64,000 nucleotides of DNA from Candidatus Nitronauta litoralis (GTDB taxonomy: Bacteria; Nitrospinota; Nitrospinia; Nitrospinales; Nitrospinaceae). Every line of letters starts with the position of its first letter. Position 1 is the stretch's first letter. The stretch spans positions 2,294,001 to 2,358,000 of the forward strand of contig CP048685.1 of NCBI GenBank assembly GCA_015698285.1. Reading direction: 5' to 3'. The notes under the pieces were generated by a model. That model saw nothing but the letters and a program-made list of their open reading frames with translations. It was not told where the DNA came from and did no database searches. The position numbers were made by a program, and so were the translations under genes. Below, piece by piece: positions 24,390 through 32,779 of the stretch.

Positions 24390-26018
24390 ATGAATGAGTC
24401 AGACTATTTCCCTACTGCGATCAGCAAACTTAGAGAATTGCTTTTAGCCTTACCCCAGGCTCGAAATGTGGATTCTTTACTTCAAATGATGATTCAAAAA
24501 TACGCTGAGGACCCATCACTTGCGCTCTGCCGGATCTGGCTTATTCGTCCGGGAGATCAATGTGAAACCTGCAGGCTTAGAAAAGAGTGCCTTGACCAGA
24601 CCCAGTGTTTGCATCTGGTTGCTCAAAGTTATGGGGTGGGAGCTGACCCAAAAAAAGTAGATACAGAGGACGATTACACCAGGATTCCATTGGGCGTTGG
24701 AAAAGTCGGACGTTCCGCAGTCACCGCAGAGGTGGAGGATGCTCTATCGCAAAAAGAAGATTTGGAATACATGGTTTCCAGACATTGGGCTCAGCGGGTA
24801 AATGTCCTGGGGCTTGCGGTTATACCTGTTGTGTTTCGGGGGAAAGTGCTTGGAGTAAACAGCTTTGTTCCCTTTAAAGATGCGGATATGAAAGGTGAAG
24901 GGCTTTTTTGGGGAAGATTGGTAGCTGATCATCTGGCAGTTTCCATCACTAACGCTGAAGCGTTCGAAAAAATTGAAGTGCTCAATAAACAACTGGCAGA
25001 AGAAAACGAATACCTGAACCAGGAGCTTGAGGAGACTGCGGCTTTTGGGGAAATACTGGGCCAGAGTCCTCCCATGAAATCCCTGGTGCAGCAGATTGAA
25101 ATGGTAGCCGGCACGGATGCCAATGTTTTGATAACCGGAGAATCCGGGACCGGAAAAGAACTGGTGGCTCGGGAGATTCACCAAAGGAGCCAACGTTCGA
25201 ACCGGCCATTGATAAAAGTTAACTGCGCCTCCATTCCACGAGACCTTTATGAAAGCGAATTTTTTGGTCATGTAAAGGGTTCTTTCACCGGGGCCATTCA
25301 GGACAGGCGGGGACGTTTTGAACTTGCCAACGGAGGAACTTTGTTCTTGGATGAAGTAGGGGAGATACCACTGGAGATGCAAAGCAAACTGTTGCGGGTG
25401 ATCCAGGAGGGAGAGTTCGAGCGAATTGGTGACGAGCGCACTCAAAAAACCGAGGTGCGAATTCTGGCGGCGACTAATCGAAACCTAAAAAAGGAAGTGC
25501 AGGCGGGAGCCTTTCGGGGAGACCTGTTTTATCGTCTGAATGTATTTCCTGTCGAACTTCCACCCTTGAAAGAACGCAAAGGTGACATCCCTTTACTGGC
25601 GAATCATTTTGTCAGCCTGGCTTCCCGAAAATTTAATAAACCAGTAAAACCCTTGTCCGCAAATTTAATGTCCCAACTGCAAAAATATGACTGGCCAGGA
25701 AATATCCGGGAGCTTCAATATTTGATCGAACGTGCGGTAATCATTTCTCAAGGAGGAAGGATTAAATTAGAACTGCCTGATGTTAAAACGGAACAAACAG
25801 TAAAGGAAAAAACCACCTCACAAGTGGATGTCACTGAGGTGATACCTGAAAAAGAAATGAAGCGTCGGGAAAAGGAAAATATTATTCACGCTCTCAATCA
25901 ATGTGCAGGAAAAATATACGGGGAAGACGGTGCCGCAAAACTTTTAGGTATCAAACCAACAACTCTTACTACTCGTATTAAAGCAATGGGAATAAAAAAG
26001 ACCTTCCTTGTAAAATGA
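24390..26018 (+). CDS. GAF-domain sigma-54-dependent transcriptional activator
   Basis: 542 residues. The N-terminal GAF-type sensor domain (about 20-190) contains a cysteine cluster (CETCRLRKECLDQTQC, about 51-66) that could bind a metal or act as a redox sensor. A short coiled coil (about 190-215, VLNKQLAEENEYLNQELEE) leads to the AAA+ domain (about 222-455) with Walker A GESGTGKE, GSFTGA in place of the usual GAFTGA, and GTLFLDEVGEI. The C-terminal Fis-type helix-turn-helix (about 500-538) has AAKLLGIKPTTLTTRIKAM. It is divergent from the dioxygenase operon with its sigma-54 promoter and is its likely activator. There is no receiver domain, so it responds directly to a ligand. Confidence 0.9.
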   Translation: MNESDYFPTAISKLRELLLALPQARNVDSLLQMMIQKYAEDPSLALCRIWLIRPGDQCETCRLRKECLDQTQCLHLVAQSYGVGADPKKVDTEDDYTRIPLGVGKVGRSAVTAEVEDALSQKEDLEYMVSRHWAQRVNVLGLAVIPVVFRGKVLGVNSFVPFKDADMKGEGLFWGRLVADHLAVSITNAEAFEKIEVLNKQLAEENEYLNQELEETAAFGEILGQSPPMKSLVQQIEMVAGTDANVLITGESGTGKELVAREIHQRSQRSNRPLIKVNCASIPRDLYESEFFGHVKGSFTGAIQDRRGRFELANGGTLFLDEVGEIPLEMQSKLLRVIQEGEFERIGDERTQKTEVRILAATNRNLKKEVQAGAFRGDLFYRLNVFPVELPPLKERKGDIPLLANHFVSLASRKFNKPVKPLSANLMSQLQKYDWPGNIRELQYLIERAVIISQGGRIKLELPDVKTEQTVKEKTTSQVDVTEVIPEKEMKRREKENIIHALNQCAGKIYGEDGAAKLLGIKPTTLTTRIKAMGIKKTFLVK

Positions 26019-26174
26019 TTATTGTCTTAGTACTGTCTAACCTCTTCTCCAAAGGGGATTTGGAGCCTGCCAACCTTAATTCCCTGTCGTTAAATAGCTT
26101 GTAGAAATTTCGATCAGGATGTTTAGGATCGATTGCGGCCTTTCACGCCCAAATCGAGTATATTTTGTTTTTTT

Positions 26175-26534
26175 ATGTCGCAAGAATTTAGCATTCGATT
26201 AAGAGAGGCGCGATCAAAATGAGGTACTTTGGAGGCCTTGGCTAAGGAGGTTGGGATTACATGTAACACTTTGCAGGCGTGGGAAACAAAAAAAAGGACA
26301 AAAGATCAAATTTTTGATAATATCGACATGCCAAAACCCCAATCACCGGATTCCCAAGAGGAACTCTCAAAAGAGGAAAATGCCTTGCTATTAAAGGTGC
26401 TAATGGAAGATCGAGAAGATCACAGAGAGAGACTCAAAATATTGGAAAACTATATCAAATATTTGAGGGGCCTTCTGGAGAAAAACCTGTTTAAACATTA
26501 CCCTTTAAGCTATCGAAGCGGGACCGAGGGATAG
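26175..26534 (+). pseudogene. small helix-turn-helix regulator interrupted by an in-frame TGA
   Basis: An ATG at 26175 opens MSQEFSIRLREARSK, then an in-frame TGA (26220-26222), then in the same frame GTLEALAKEVGITCNTLQAWE (26223 on) and a charged, helical tail to 26534. The two pieces together form one XRE-like helix-turn-helix of normal spacing, so the stop is probably a nonsense mutation. Re-initiation at TTG 26229 (101 residues) would lose helix 1. The C-terminal part (EELSKEENALLLKVL, RERLKILENYIKYLRGLL) is likely a coiled coil for dimerisation. A diverged copy of this C-terminal part lies at 28751. Confidence 0.6.
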
Positions 26535-26551
26535 ACCTTCCACCCAGGAAG
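26533..26551. repeat. conserved hairpin, copy 1
   Basis: ACCTTCC and GGAAGGT flank a 4-base loop within GATAG...TTGTC, directly after the regulator frame. The same element follows the regulator copy at 28938-28956. There is no T-run. It may be an RNA processing or attenuation element. Confidence 0.45.
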
Positions 26552-26596
26552 GTTGTCAAGCTTCGAGCAAGAAAGCAAAAGGCATAAAAATGATTT

Positions 26597-27202
26597 ATGA
26601 GCGTGCTACAAGAATCCTTAAAATCAGAACTGCCTTCAATATTCACAAAACTTGCTCTGCTTCTAGGTTTAGCGTTAACAGCAAAATGGATAATTACTAC
26701 GATATTAAAAACATTATTCTCCAAGGCAAAAAATATAGTCGTCACCAAAATTAAAAAAGAAAACTTCACTGAACAAAAAAGCCAGAATGAAAGTCAGCAG
26801 TTTGATAGAAGAATCAGCACTTCATACTTTTATTCAAAAAGACCCGTCACATCGGCTGAACAAAAACTATACTTTGCACTCGTTAGAGCAGTTCCGGATT
26901 TGCTGATACTGCCACAAGTGGCTTTCTCCCAATTCATTGGAACAAGAGGAGGAGACAGCAAGGAAAACTTCGCTCTCTTTGGAACTGCCAGGCAGAAAGT
27001 CGTAGATTTTCTAATTTGCGATAAAGCATTCAATATCATTTGCGCAATCGAACTAGACGATAAATCTCATGAAAACAAAGGAGAAGAAGATTTCAAAAGA
27101 GATGAAATCCTTCGGGAATCGGGAATCAACTGCCTTAGGTTTAAGGTCGGACATTTACCAGCTATAGCAGAAATTAAAGAAACAATTCTTACAAACTCGT
27201 AA
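26597..27202 (+). CDS. membrane-anchored DUF2726 protein (nuclease-like fold)
   Basis: 201 residues. A hydrophobic N-terminal helix (about 15-32, TKLALLLGLALTAKWII) anchors the protein. A basic stretch and the DUF2726 domain (about 75-195) follow: YFYSKRPVTSAEQKLYFALVRA, then LILPQVAF, KVVDFLICD, CAIELDDKSHE, RDEILRESGINCLRF. The Asp...Glu-x-Asp order recalls PD-(D/E)XK nucleases, but activity is inference. No clear ribosome site is seen. It lies behind the interrupted regulator and the hairpin, in AT-rich accessory DNA, upstream of an IS element. A mobile or defence role is possible but not shown. Confidence 0.7.
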   Translation: MSVLQESLKSELPSIFTKLALLLGLALTAKWIITTILKTLFSKAKNIVVTKIKKENFTEQKSQNESQQFDRRISTSYFYSKRPVTSAEQKLYFALVRAVPDLLILPQVAFSQFIGTRGGDSKENFALFGTARQKVVDFLICDKAFNIICAIELDDKSHENKGEEDFKRDEILRESGINCLRFKVGHLPAIAEIKETILTNS

Positions 27203-27218
27203 TCAAAAAAAATTTCTC

Positions 27219-27338
27219 ATGGTTGAGACATTTTTAAAATTTCACAACGAAATTAGAGCTATTGTAATTGCACTGGCCGGCTTAATTGGGATCCCACAAC
27301 TAATCTGGAGAGGAATTACACAAGAGAGATCATCCTAG
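27219..27338 (+). CDS. possible 39-residue membrane peptide
   Basis: MVETFLKFHNEIRAIVIALA followed by a hydrophobic GLIGIPQLIW and a short polar tail, ending at TAG 27336-27338. One membrane helix fits about residues 13-28. It starts 16 bp after the DUF2726 gene and may be co-transcribed with it. There is no obvious ribosome site, and I recognise no family. Confidence 0.3.
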   Translation: MVETFLKFHNEIRAIVIALAGLIGIPQLIWRGITQERSS

Positions 27339-27428
27339 GCAGCAAAAATTCAGGCGAAAAATGCGACGAGGTCATTGGTTGAAAATGCCCATGGTCGAGC
27401 AATTGAGTAACTCTCAACAGTTTGAAAC

Positions 27429-28468
27429 TCACGAGATAGGTTGACAGGTTTTGGTAGTATTGAACCTTTTTAACCGGAGGTCGTGATGACACCAGAAGAA
27501 CAAGATATTCATCGTAAGCTTCGAGCCTTAGATCACGCAAAAGCAATCAGAAACGTTTCCAAAACCTGCCGCTATTTCGGGATTTCAAGAACCACTTTCT
27601 ATGAATGGAGGCGGGCCTACGAGGAAAAAGGAGAGCCTGGCCTGATCAATCGAAGCCCAGGACCTTCCTATGGAAATGTGCCGCACCTATACCCGGATGA
27701 GGTTTATGAAAAAATCCTTTACCTTCGTAAGACCTATCACATGGGTCCGCAAAGAATCGCGTGGTACCTTGAACGCTATCACAAAATTCGTATCTCATCC
27801 GGTGCGGCTCCCCGGACCTTGGTTCGACACGGATTGAACCGCCTTCCCAGAAACCAAAAAAGAAAGCCCTGAAAACGGTTCGTTATGAAAAACAGGTGCC
27901 GGGTCATCACATTCAAGTCGATGTGAAGTTTCTTATATTTCCCCAACCAGACGGATCGAAGATCAAACGGTACCAATACACGGCGATTGACGATGCCACT
28001 CGAATCAGGGCTTTAAAGGTCTACAAAAAACACACGCAAAAGAATGCGATCAATTTCATCGATTATGTGATCGACAAGTTTCCCTTTCGAATCCAAACTG
28101 TCCGGACCGACAACGGGCACGAGTTCCAATCAAAATTCCACAGGCACGTAGAGGATAGAGGCATTCGCCATCATTACATCAAACCGGGTACTCCGCGCCT
28201 CAACGGTAAGGTCGAACGTTCCCACAAAACTGATAAGCAGGAGTTCTATCAGCTACTGGAATATACGGATGACGTGGACTTGAATAAAAAACTGCAAGAA
28301 TGGGAAAACTTCTACAACTGCCATAGACCTCACGGAGCGTTTAAAGGGAAAACCCCGTATGAAATCCTGAAAGAAAAAATGGCCAGTTGAAGAGCTGTGG
28401 GCCCTGTGCGAAAACGCTAAGCATTTTCCACAAGTCCACAGCCTAAACTGTTAACCGATTTCCGGACT
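27429..28468 (+). mobile_element. IS481-family-like insertion sequence
   Basis: A transposase frame (27483-28390) is flanked by imperfect inverted repeats: left GGTTGACAGGTTTTGG (27439-27454), right in inverse GGTTAACAGTTTAGG (about 28443-28457). The left outer limit is supported by a decayed second copy that begins at the same base (30213, CACGAGAT). The right limit is approximate. No target duplication was identified. Confidence 0.75.
27483..28390 (+). pseudogene. IS481-type transposase, -1 frameshifted
   Basis: Frame 1 (27483-27872) encodes the helix-turn-helix part (VSKTCRYFGISRTTFYEWRR). Frame 2 (open from about 27860, to 28390) encodes the DDE/rve catalytic part: HHIQVDVKFL (first Asp), VRTDNGHEFQ (second Asp), LNGKVERSHKTDKQEF (Glu) and YNCHRPHGAFKGKTPYE. 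The parts join through a -1 shift in an A6 run (27856-27861, A6G). Read that way, the protein is continuous (...KKALKTVRYEKQVPGHH). The slip site is not in the canonical X-XXY-YYZ phase, so a one-base deletion or transcriptional slippage in the A-run is likelier than programmed frameshifting. All catalytic residues are present. Confidence 0.8.
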
Positions 28469-28497
28469 CTCACACCAAGATAAAAAGGTTTGTCACT

Positions 28498-28582
28498 GCC
28501 ATTGCAAGTCGAACACTTTGAACCAACGAAAAAAAAACCTCCCTAGACTCTCTGGAGAGGGGAGCCTGGAAGAGTTTTTTGG
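28498..28582. repeat. repeated element with terminator-like core, copy 1
   Basis: GCCATTG, AGTCGAACACTTTGAACCAAC, an A-run, AACCTCCC, AGACTCTCTGGAGAGG and GGAG follow one another as in 29731-29812. In this copy the outer stem is damaged (CCTCCCT against GAAGAG). Confidence 0.55.
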
Positions 28583-28750
28583 GAATTAAGTATTTTCTCC
28601 TATCTGTTTCAGAGTTTTCAGAAAATTTCCCCTTACCCAAACATATGGTTGTAAAGTTAATTTTTCCAATAAAATAAAGGTAAGAGATCCTTTCTTAGCA
28701 AGAAATTTTCTCAGGAATTTGATAGTATCCATTTAGAATATTTTTAATAA

Positions 28751-28915
28751 CCGGATTCCCAAGAGGAACTCTTAAAAGAGGAAAAGAACTTGCTTCTGAA
28801 ATTACTCCTCAATAACTGTGAGGACCAATGGGACCGGATCAATATTTTGGGAAAGTACCTCGAGCAACTGAAGAACCTGCCCGAACAATCCAATTTAAAT
28901 TCGTCCCTTAAATAA
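28751..28915 (+). pseudogene. C-terminal fragment of a second regulator copy
   Basis: The frame reads PDSQEELLKEEKNLLLKLLL and ends LEQLKNLPEQSN...K at TAA 28913-28915. It is clearly related to the C-terminus of the regulator at 26175-26534 at both DNA and protein level, but the helix-turn-helix half is absent and TAA (28748-28750) precedes it directly. No start is possible. Confidence 0.65.
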
Positions 28916-28937
28916 TTCGAAGTTGGCCCGAAGGATA

Positions 28938-28956
28938 GACCTTCCTCCTAAGAAGG
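28938..28956. repeat. conserved hairpin, copy 2
   Basis: ACCTTC and GAAGGT with a short loop, inside GATAG...TTGTC, as at 26533-26551. It again lies between a regulator C-terminus and a different small gene. Confidence 0.45.
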
Positions 28957-29001
28957 TTGTCCAGTTTCGAAAAAAAACCGCCTAAATCAGGGGACAAAAG
29001 T

Positions 29002-29223
29002 ATGCCCGATAATACTAAGCCAGAATATGGCTCTCAAAAACTGACCGAAATTGGAAAAAGGGTTTGGGAAAAACCGTTCTCTTCATCAGGAATTACTTAT
29101 GGGGAATGGTTAATTGGACAAACCGCCCACTCGGAAAACGATCCAAAATGGTCTATTCGTTCTGCCATAGAAACTTGTAATTTACTGGGGAGTTTTTCAG
29201 AGGATCTGGGTCAGGAGTTCTAA
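29002..29223 (+). CDS. 73-residue protein of unknown function
   Basis: Starts at ATG 29002 with a good ribosome site (CAGGGGACAAAAGT); an in-frame TTG at 28957 is possible but less likely. The sequence is charged and soluble: MPDNTKPEYGSQKLTEIGKR, then WEKPFSSSGITYGEWLIGQ and WSIRSAIETCNLLGSF. No signal peptide or membrane helix. It occupies the same place behind the hairpin as the DUF2726 gene does behind copy 1. I recognise no family. Confidence 0.5.
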   Translation: MPDNTKPEYGSQKLTEIGKRVWEKPFSSSGITYGEWLIGQTAHSENDPKWSIRSAIETCNLLGSFSEDLGQEF

Positions 29224-29347
29224 CTCCAAAACTATTTCAACTTTAAAATTCCTGAAATTATGACGTTAGCTTTATTTTGTATTGCCTTTCACGGCTCTGG
29301 GAATAATTCTAGCCTGTTGACTGGTTTATAAGCAGGAAGCAGCAGCG

Positions 29348-29542
29348 TTGGAAAAAACTGGAAACTCCCTGATTGACCATGCAGGGTGGTACAGTCAGAG
29401 TATCAAGTTGTCAGATTTAATACTTAATGAGGCACGTACTATAAACCTCAAAGAAAACCGTCCATTCCACCCCGTAATCAGAACAAACGGGACGGGCGCC
29501 CCAGCCTTGGCTGCTTGGTGGTTCAATTTAAGAGATGGATAA
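29348..29542 (+). CDS. doubtful 64-residue open frame
   Basis: Begins with TTG after AGGA at about 10 bases. It encodes MEKTGNSLIDHAGWYSQSIK and ends GTGAPALAAWWFNLRDG. It has no recognisable domain and may be a fragment of an older gene. It is listed because codon use is not obviously random and it is in the same orientation as its neighbours. Confidence 0.25.
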   Translation: MEKTGNSLIDHAGWYSQSIKLSDLILNEARTINLKENRPFHPVIRTNGTGAPALAAWWFNLRDG

Positions 29543-30062
29543 AAAGCCTTTCTTTTTTTTTCACAAACTCAAAACATTGTTGTTGCCAGCAAGGAAAAAT
29601 TCTTTAATGGTAAGTCTTAAAGATCCGGAAAGGTTATGCAAGAACACCTAATGGGTAATTGAGGTTTAAGAAGGAATTTATTTTGAGTTTAAAAATTCAA
29701 TGACCGCGCCAAAAAAATAAAATTGTCGCGGCCATTGATAGTCGAACACTTTGAACCAACAAAAAAAACCTCCCAAGACTCTCTGGAGAGGAGAGGCTGG
29801 GAGGTTTCTTAATTAGAAAACTGCGTTTTAAGTTATGAGTGGGTCCTGAATTTAAATACAACTAAGGCAATTGATAGAAGAAAGAAAATAAGAATGTTCA
29901 TGGTTCAGGTTCCTTCCATCTAAGCTAGGGTTAGAAGACCAAAATGGAAATGATTTCCTGTAAAGCCCCTCCACAATACATTTCGTTTTTTCATTCAATT
30001 TGAGTAATGGTGAGATCACTCAAGAACCAACTCTATTATTGGGCCATTAAACCCAAATAATG
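29543..30062. other. AT-rich accessory stretch without a gene
   Basis: Apart from the repeated terminator element (29731-29812) nothing is visible. Short frames in all directions are broken by stops. Confidence 0.5.
29731..29812. terminator. repeated element, copy 2, with intact terminator hairpin
   Basis: AAACCTCCCA (29766-29775) pairs with TGGGAGGTTT (29798-29807). A smaller internal stem lies inside, with A8 before and T-rich bases after, so it can terminate on both strands. The flank GTCGAACACTTTGAACCAAC is shared with copy 1 at 28498-28582. Confidence 0.65.
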
Positions 30063-30195
30063 TCAAATCCGGTACCAGAAGGCCGTGCATTCAACCCAAA
30101 CCGGCAAATGATCTGAGCCAAATGTATTTTGCCCCTTTTCCGCATTAGTGAACGGGTTTCTTCGTTCTCCTGCAACATATACATTTTTTAATTTG
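30063..30195 (-). pseudogene. C-terminal remnant of an endonuclease/exonuclease/phosphatase-family protein
   Basis: On the minus strand the DNA reads PAKLKNVYVAGERRNPF, then TNAEKGQNTFGSDHLPVWVE, ending at the stop 30063-30065. GSDHLPVWVE is the signature last motif of the EEP (DNase I-like) fold with the catalytic Asp-His. Two TAA codons lie directly upstream in frame, and the decayed IS copy starts about 10 bp further on. The gene was cut by, or lost beside, that IS. Confidence 0.65.
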
Positions 30196-30212
30196 GCCGG
30201 TTATTAAAAATG

Positions 30213-30440
30213 CACGAGATTGGTTGCCAGGCTTTGGTAGTATTGAACCTTTTCAACCTTAGATCGTGAGGTGACACCTGAAGAACGAGATATCAGTCCA
30301 AAACTGAGAGTTCTGGACCACGCCAAGGAAACCGAAAACGTTTCTAAAACCTGCCGTTATTTTGAGGTTTCTGTAATTACTTTTTACTGTTGGGTGCGGG
30401 CTTAAGACGAAAAGGGAGAGTCTGACTTGACCAATAGGGT
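30213..30440 (+). mobile_element. decayed 5' fragment of the same IS481-like element
   Basis: The sequence from CACGAGAT through TTGGTAGTATTGAACCTTTT to the transposase start (VTPEERDISPKLRVLDHAKE, then NVSKTCRYFEVS) is homologous to 27429-27655 but carries a TAA stop after WVRA and several substitutions. Only the left fifth of the element remains. Confidence 0.75.
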
Positions 30441-30617
30441 CATATCCCGCCGGAAATAACAATGGAATAGGGGTAGGTAAAAAGTGAAATTTAATCTTAT
30501 TTTGAATTGTGCCTTCTAAATTCATAAATAATATTTCTTTCAATTCCTTTTTTAAGTATTAAATTTAAATAACTTAGGGCCATTGTCCCAGCAGACCATG
30601 ATTTTTCCCTTTACTTT

Positions 30618-30643
30618 TTTCTATAATTCTATAAATTTAGAAA
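30618..30643 (+). promoter_or_regulatory. arsR promoter -10 and inverted-repeat operator
   Basis: TTTCTA (30618-30623) and TAGAAA (30638-30643) form an inverted repeat around a perfect TATAAT (30622-30627). This is the usual place for ArsR binding. A convincing -35 is not seen. The leader to the ATG at 30645 would be only about 10 bases without Shine-Dalgarno. Confidence 0.5.
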
Positions 30644-30644
30644 T

Positions 30645-30983
30645 ATGAAATCATCTATTGCGGTTGCAGCCCTATCTGCCCTGGCACAGGAACACCGGTT
30701 GGAAATTTTTCGTCTTCTTGTACGTAAAGGGATTCAAGGTATTCCGGCAGGTGAAATTGGAAAAAAACTGGGTATACCACCATCGACGCTTTCTTTTCAT
30801 TTAAGCCAACTCAAAAATGCAGGCCTGATTCAATGTCGTCGGGAAAGCCGGACCTTATTTTATTCTGCAAATTATCTGTCGATGAATGAGCTCATGGCTT
30901 ACCTGACTGAAAATTGCTGCAAGGGAGATGCAGAAACTTGTGAAAACTCTGTCGTAAGTATTTCTGAGGCATCAGGCAAATAA
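30645..30983 (+). CDS. arsR: ArsR-family arsenical-resistance regulator
   Basis: 112 residues. [39 protein letters not shown] (helix-turn-helix), [20 protein letters not shown] (wing) are standard ArsR/SmtB. Cysteines near the C-terminus ([13 protein letters not shown]) could bind As(III), a type of site known in some ArsR proteins. It is the first gene of the arsR-arsC-acr3 operon; the stop is 2 bp before arsC. It should repress the operon until arsenite binds. Confidence 0.9.
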   Translation: MKSSIAVAALSALAQEHRLEIFRLLVRKGIQGIPAGEIGKKLGIPPSTLSFHLSQLKNAGLIQCRRESRTLFYSANYLSMNELMAYLTENCCKGDAETCENSVVSISEASGK

Positions 30984-30985
30984 CA

Positions 30986-31480
30986 ATGTCCGGCAAGGTA
31001 ATAAATGTTCTTTTCCTTTGTACTGGCAATTCAGCCCGGAGCATCATGGCGGAGGCTATTCTAAATAATATAGCTGAAGGCCGTTTTCAGGCCTACAGCG
31101 CTGGCAGCCATCCTGTATGTGCAGTGAATCCACTTGCCATTGCTCTCTTGGGCGACCGGGGAGTCTGGGAACCCTATTTAAGAAGCAAAAGCTGGGATGA
31201 GTTTACAAAATCAAATTCTCCAAACTTCGACATAGTCATTACCGTTTGTGACAACGCCGCTGGAGAAACCTGTCCAGTCTGGATAGGCAATCCCATCAAA
31301 CTTCATTGGGGATTGGAAGACCCTGCTGCCGCTGGAGGATCGTATGCAGAACGTATGAAGGCCTTTGAACAAACTTTTGAGCAGCTTGAAAAACGAATCA
31401 AGACTCTGGTGGGTTTTCTGAAAGATGATATTGATGCAAAAAATTTAAAGAATCATTTTGAGGGGATGGAGTTGTTATGA
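30986..31480 (+). CDS. arsC: arsenate reductase, low-molecular-weight phosphatase type (thioredoxin-linked)
   Basis: 164 residues. The P-loop C12-TGNSAR ([19 protein letters not shown]) and the redox cysteines Cys88 and Cys96 ([14 protein letters not shown]) match the ArsC/LMW-PTP branch, which reduces As(V) to As(III) by an internal disulfide cascade. The C-terminal helix after [13 protein letters not shown] is longer than the minimal form. The stop overlaps the acr3 start (ATGA), so the two are coupled. Confidence 0.92.
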   Translation: MSGKVINVLFLCTGNSARSIMAEAILNNIAEGRFQAYSAGSHPVCAVNPLAIALLGDRGVWEPYLRSKSWDEFTKSNSPNFDIVITVCDNAAGETCPVWIGNPIKLHWGLEDPAAAGGSYAERMKAFEQTFEQLEKRIKTLVGFLKDDIDAKNLKNHFEGMELL

Positions 31481-32517
31481 CATCTGAAGAAACATCACCT
31501 TTGGGTTTGTTTGAACGGTACCTCTCCGTATGGGTAGGGTTATGTATATTAGCTGGAGTTGGCCTGGGTTTTGTTTTGCCTGGTTTATTTCAGGCAGTAG
31601 CCCAGATAGAATACGCCAGCGTGAATCTTATTGTAGCGGTTTTTATTTGGATAATGATTTATCCAATGATGGTCAATGTAGACTTCGCTTCAATTAAGGA
31701 TGTTGGGAAAAAACCAAAGGGTTTATGCATAACGCTCGTTGTGAACTGGCTTATTAAACCCTTCACGATGGCTGCCTTAGGTATTTTGTTTTTTGAGAAC
31801 TTGTTTCTTGGCCTTGTAGAACCACAAACGGCAAAGGAATATATTGCTGGAATGATTTTACTGGGTGTTGCTCCTTGTACAGCGATGGTATTTGTCTGGA
31901 GTCAATTGGTTCGGGGTGACGCGAATTATACTCTGGTGCAAGTATCAATAAATGACATTATCATGGTTTTTGCGTTTGCGCCGATAACTGCTTTTCTTTT
32001 AGGCGTAACAAATATTGTTGTGCCGTGGGAAACGCTATTTCTTTCTGTCGTCCTCTACGTGGTAGTTCCCCTGGTGGCTGGGTATTTCACTCGCAAGGTT
32101 CTGGACAGTTCCAGCAAACATGAACGCATTGACAGTTTTACAGCAAAAATAAAACCATTTTCAATCATGGGACTTTTAGCAACTGTAGTGCTGTTGTTTG
32201 GATTTCAGGCGCAAACCATTATTGAAAAGCCACTTGTCATTGCCTTAATTGCGACACCACTTTTGATACAAAGTTATGGTATTTTTGCGATAGCCTACGG
32301 TTGGGCCTATATATGGAAGGTTCCATTTAACACTGCCGCTCCAGCTGCATTGATTGGCACATCCAACTTTTTTGAACTGGCGGTTGCAGCAGCGATTGGC
32401 CTCTTTGGGTTGAATTCAGGGGCGGCATTAGCAACTGTTGTCGGTGTCCTTGTTGAAGTACCTGTAATGTTATCACTCGTTCGAATAGCAAATAGTACAC
32501 GTAGATTTTATATCTAA
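31477..32517 (+). CDS. acr3: Acr3-family arsenite efflux permease
   Basis: 346 residues with about ten hydrophobic helices. Signature stretches: [60 protein letters not shown] (conserved Cys required in the family), [16 protein letters not shown] and the late [20 protein letters not shown]. It exports arsenite from the cytoplasm using the membrane potential. It is the last gene of the operon. Confidence 0.93.
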   Translation: MTSEETSPLGLFERYLSVWVGLCILAGVGLGFVLPGLFQAVAQIEYASVNLIVAVFIWIMIYPMMVNVDFASIKDVGKKPKGLCITLVVNWLIKPFTMAALGILFFENLFLGLVEPQTAKEYIAGMILLGVAPCTAMVFVWSQLVRGDANYTLVQVSINDIIMVFAFAPITAFLLGVTNIVVPWETLFLSVVLYVVVPLVAGYFTRKVLDSSSKHERIDSFTAKIKPFSIMGLLATVVLLFGFQAQTIIEKPLVIALIATPLLIQSYGIFAIAYGWAYIWKVPFNTAAPAALIGTSNFFELAVAAAIGLFGLNSGAALATVVGVLVEVPVMLSLVRIANSTRRFYI

Positions 32518-32587
32518 CCAACCCTCCTGTTTTAGAAAAATCCAGGAACATATCCAATACAGAGTTCAAGAGTCTTTTTAATGACCT

Positions 32588-32779
32588 TTAGAGCAAAGCT
32601 TCCGACTTAAACCTACCCGCAGGACCTGCGTTGTAAGTCCACCGTTTGATGTTCACCGCCACCGCCGTAAAATAAATATGTAGCCGGAATTTGTTGAATC
32701 CTCTGAACCGCGCCCGCCTCAAGCCGTGATACCGTTTCATCTTGGATAACTTGTTTTCCATCCCTGACCGCAGCCTCAT
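32588..32779 (-). pseudogene. C-terminal transposase remnant
   Basis: MENKLSKMKRYHGLRRARFR, then GFNKFRLHIYFTAVAVNIKR. The pattern YHGLRRARFRG...K...YFTA.AVN.KR is that of the last segment of IS5/IS1182-type DDE transposases. The catalytic part is missing; upstream (higher coordinates) the frame is broken. It marks an old insertion directly after acr3. Confidence 0.6.

Noticed and set aside
27856-27862. A6G run as a canonical programmed -1 slip site
   Set aside because: The zero-frame codons are CAA AAA AGA, not the phase X-XXY-YYZ needed for tandem slippage.
30259-30543. 94-codon minus-strand frame
   Set aside because: It lies opposite the decayed IS copy and shows no domain.
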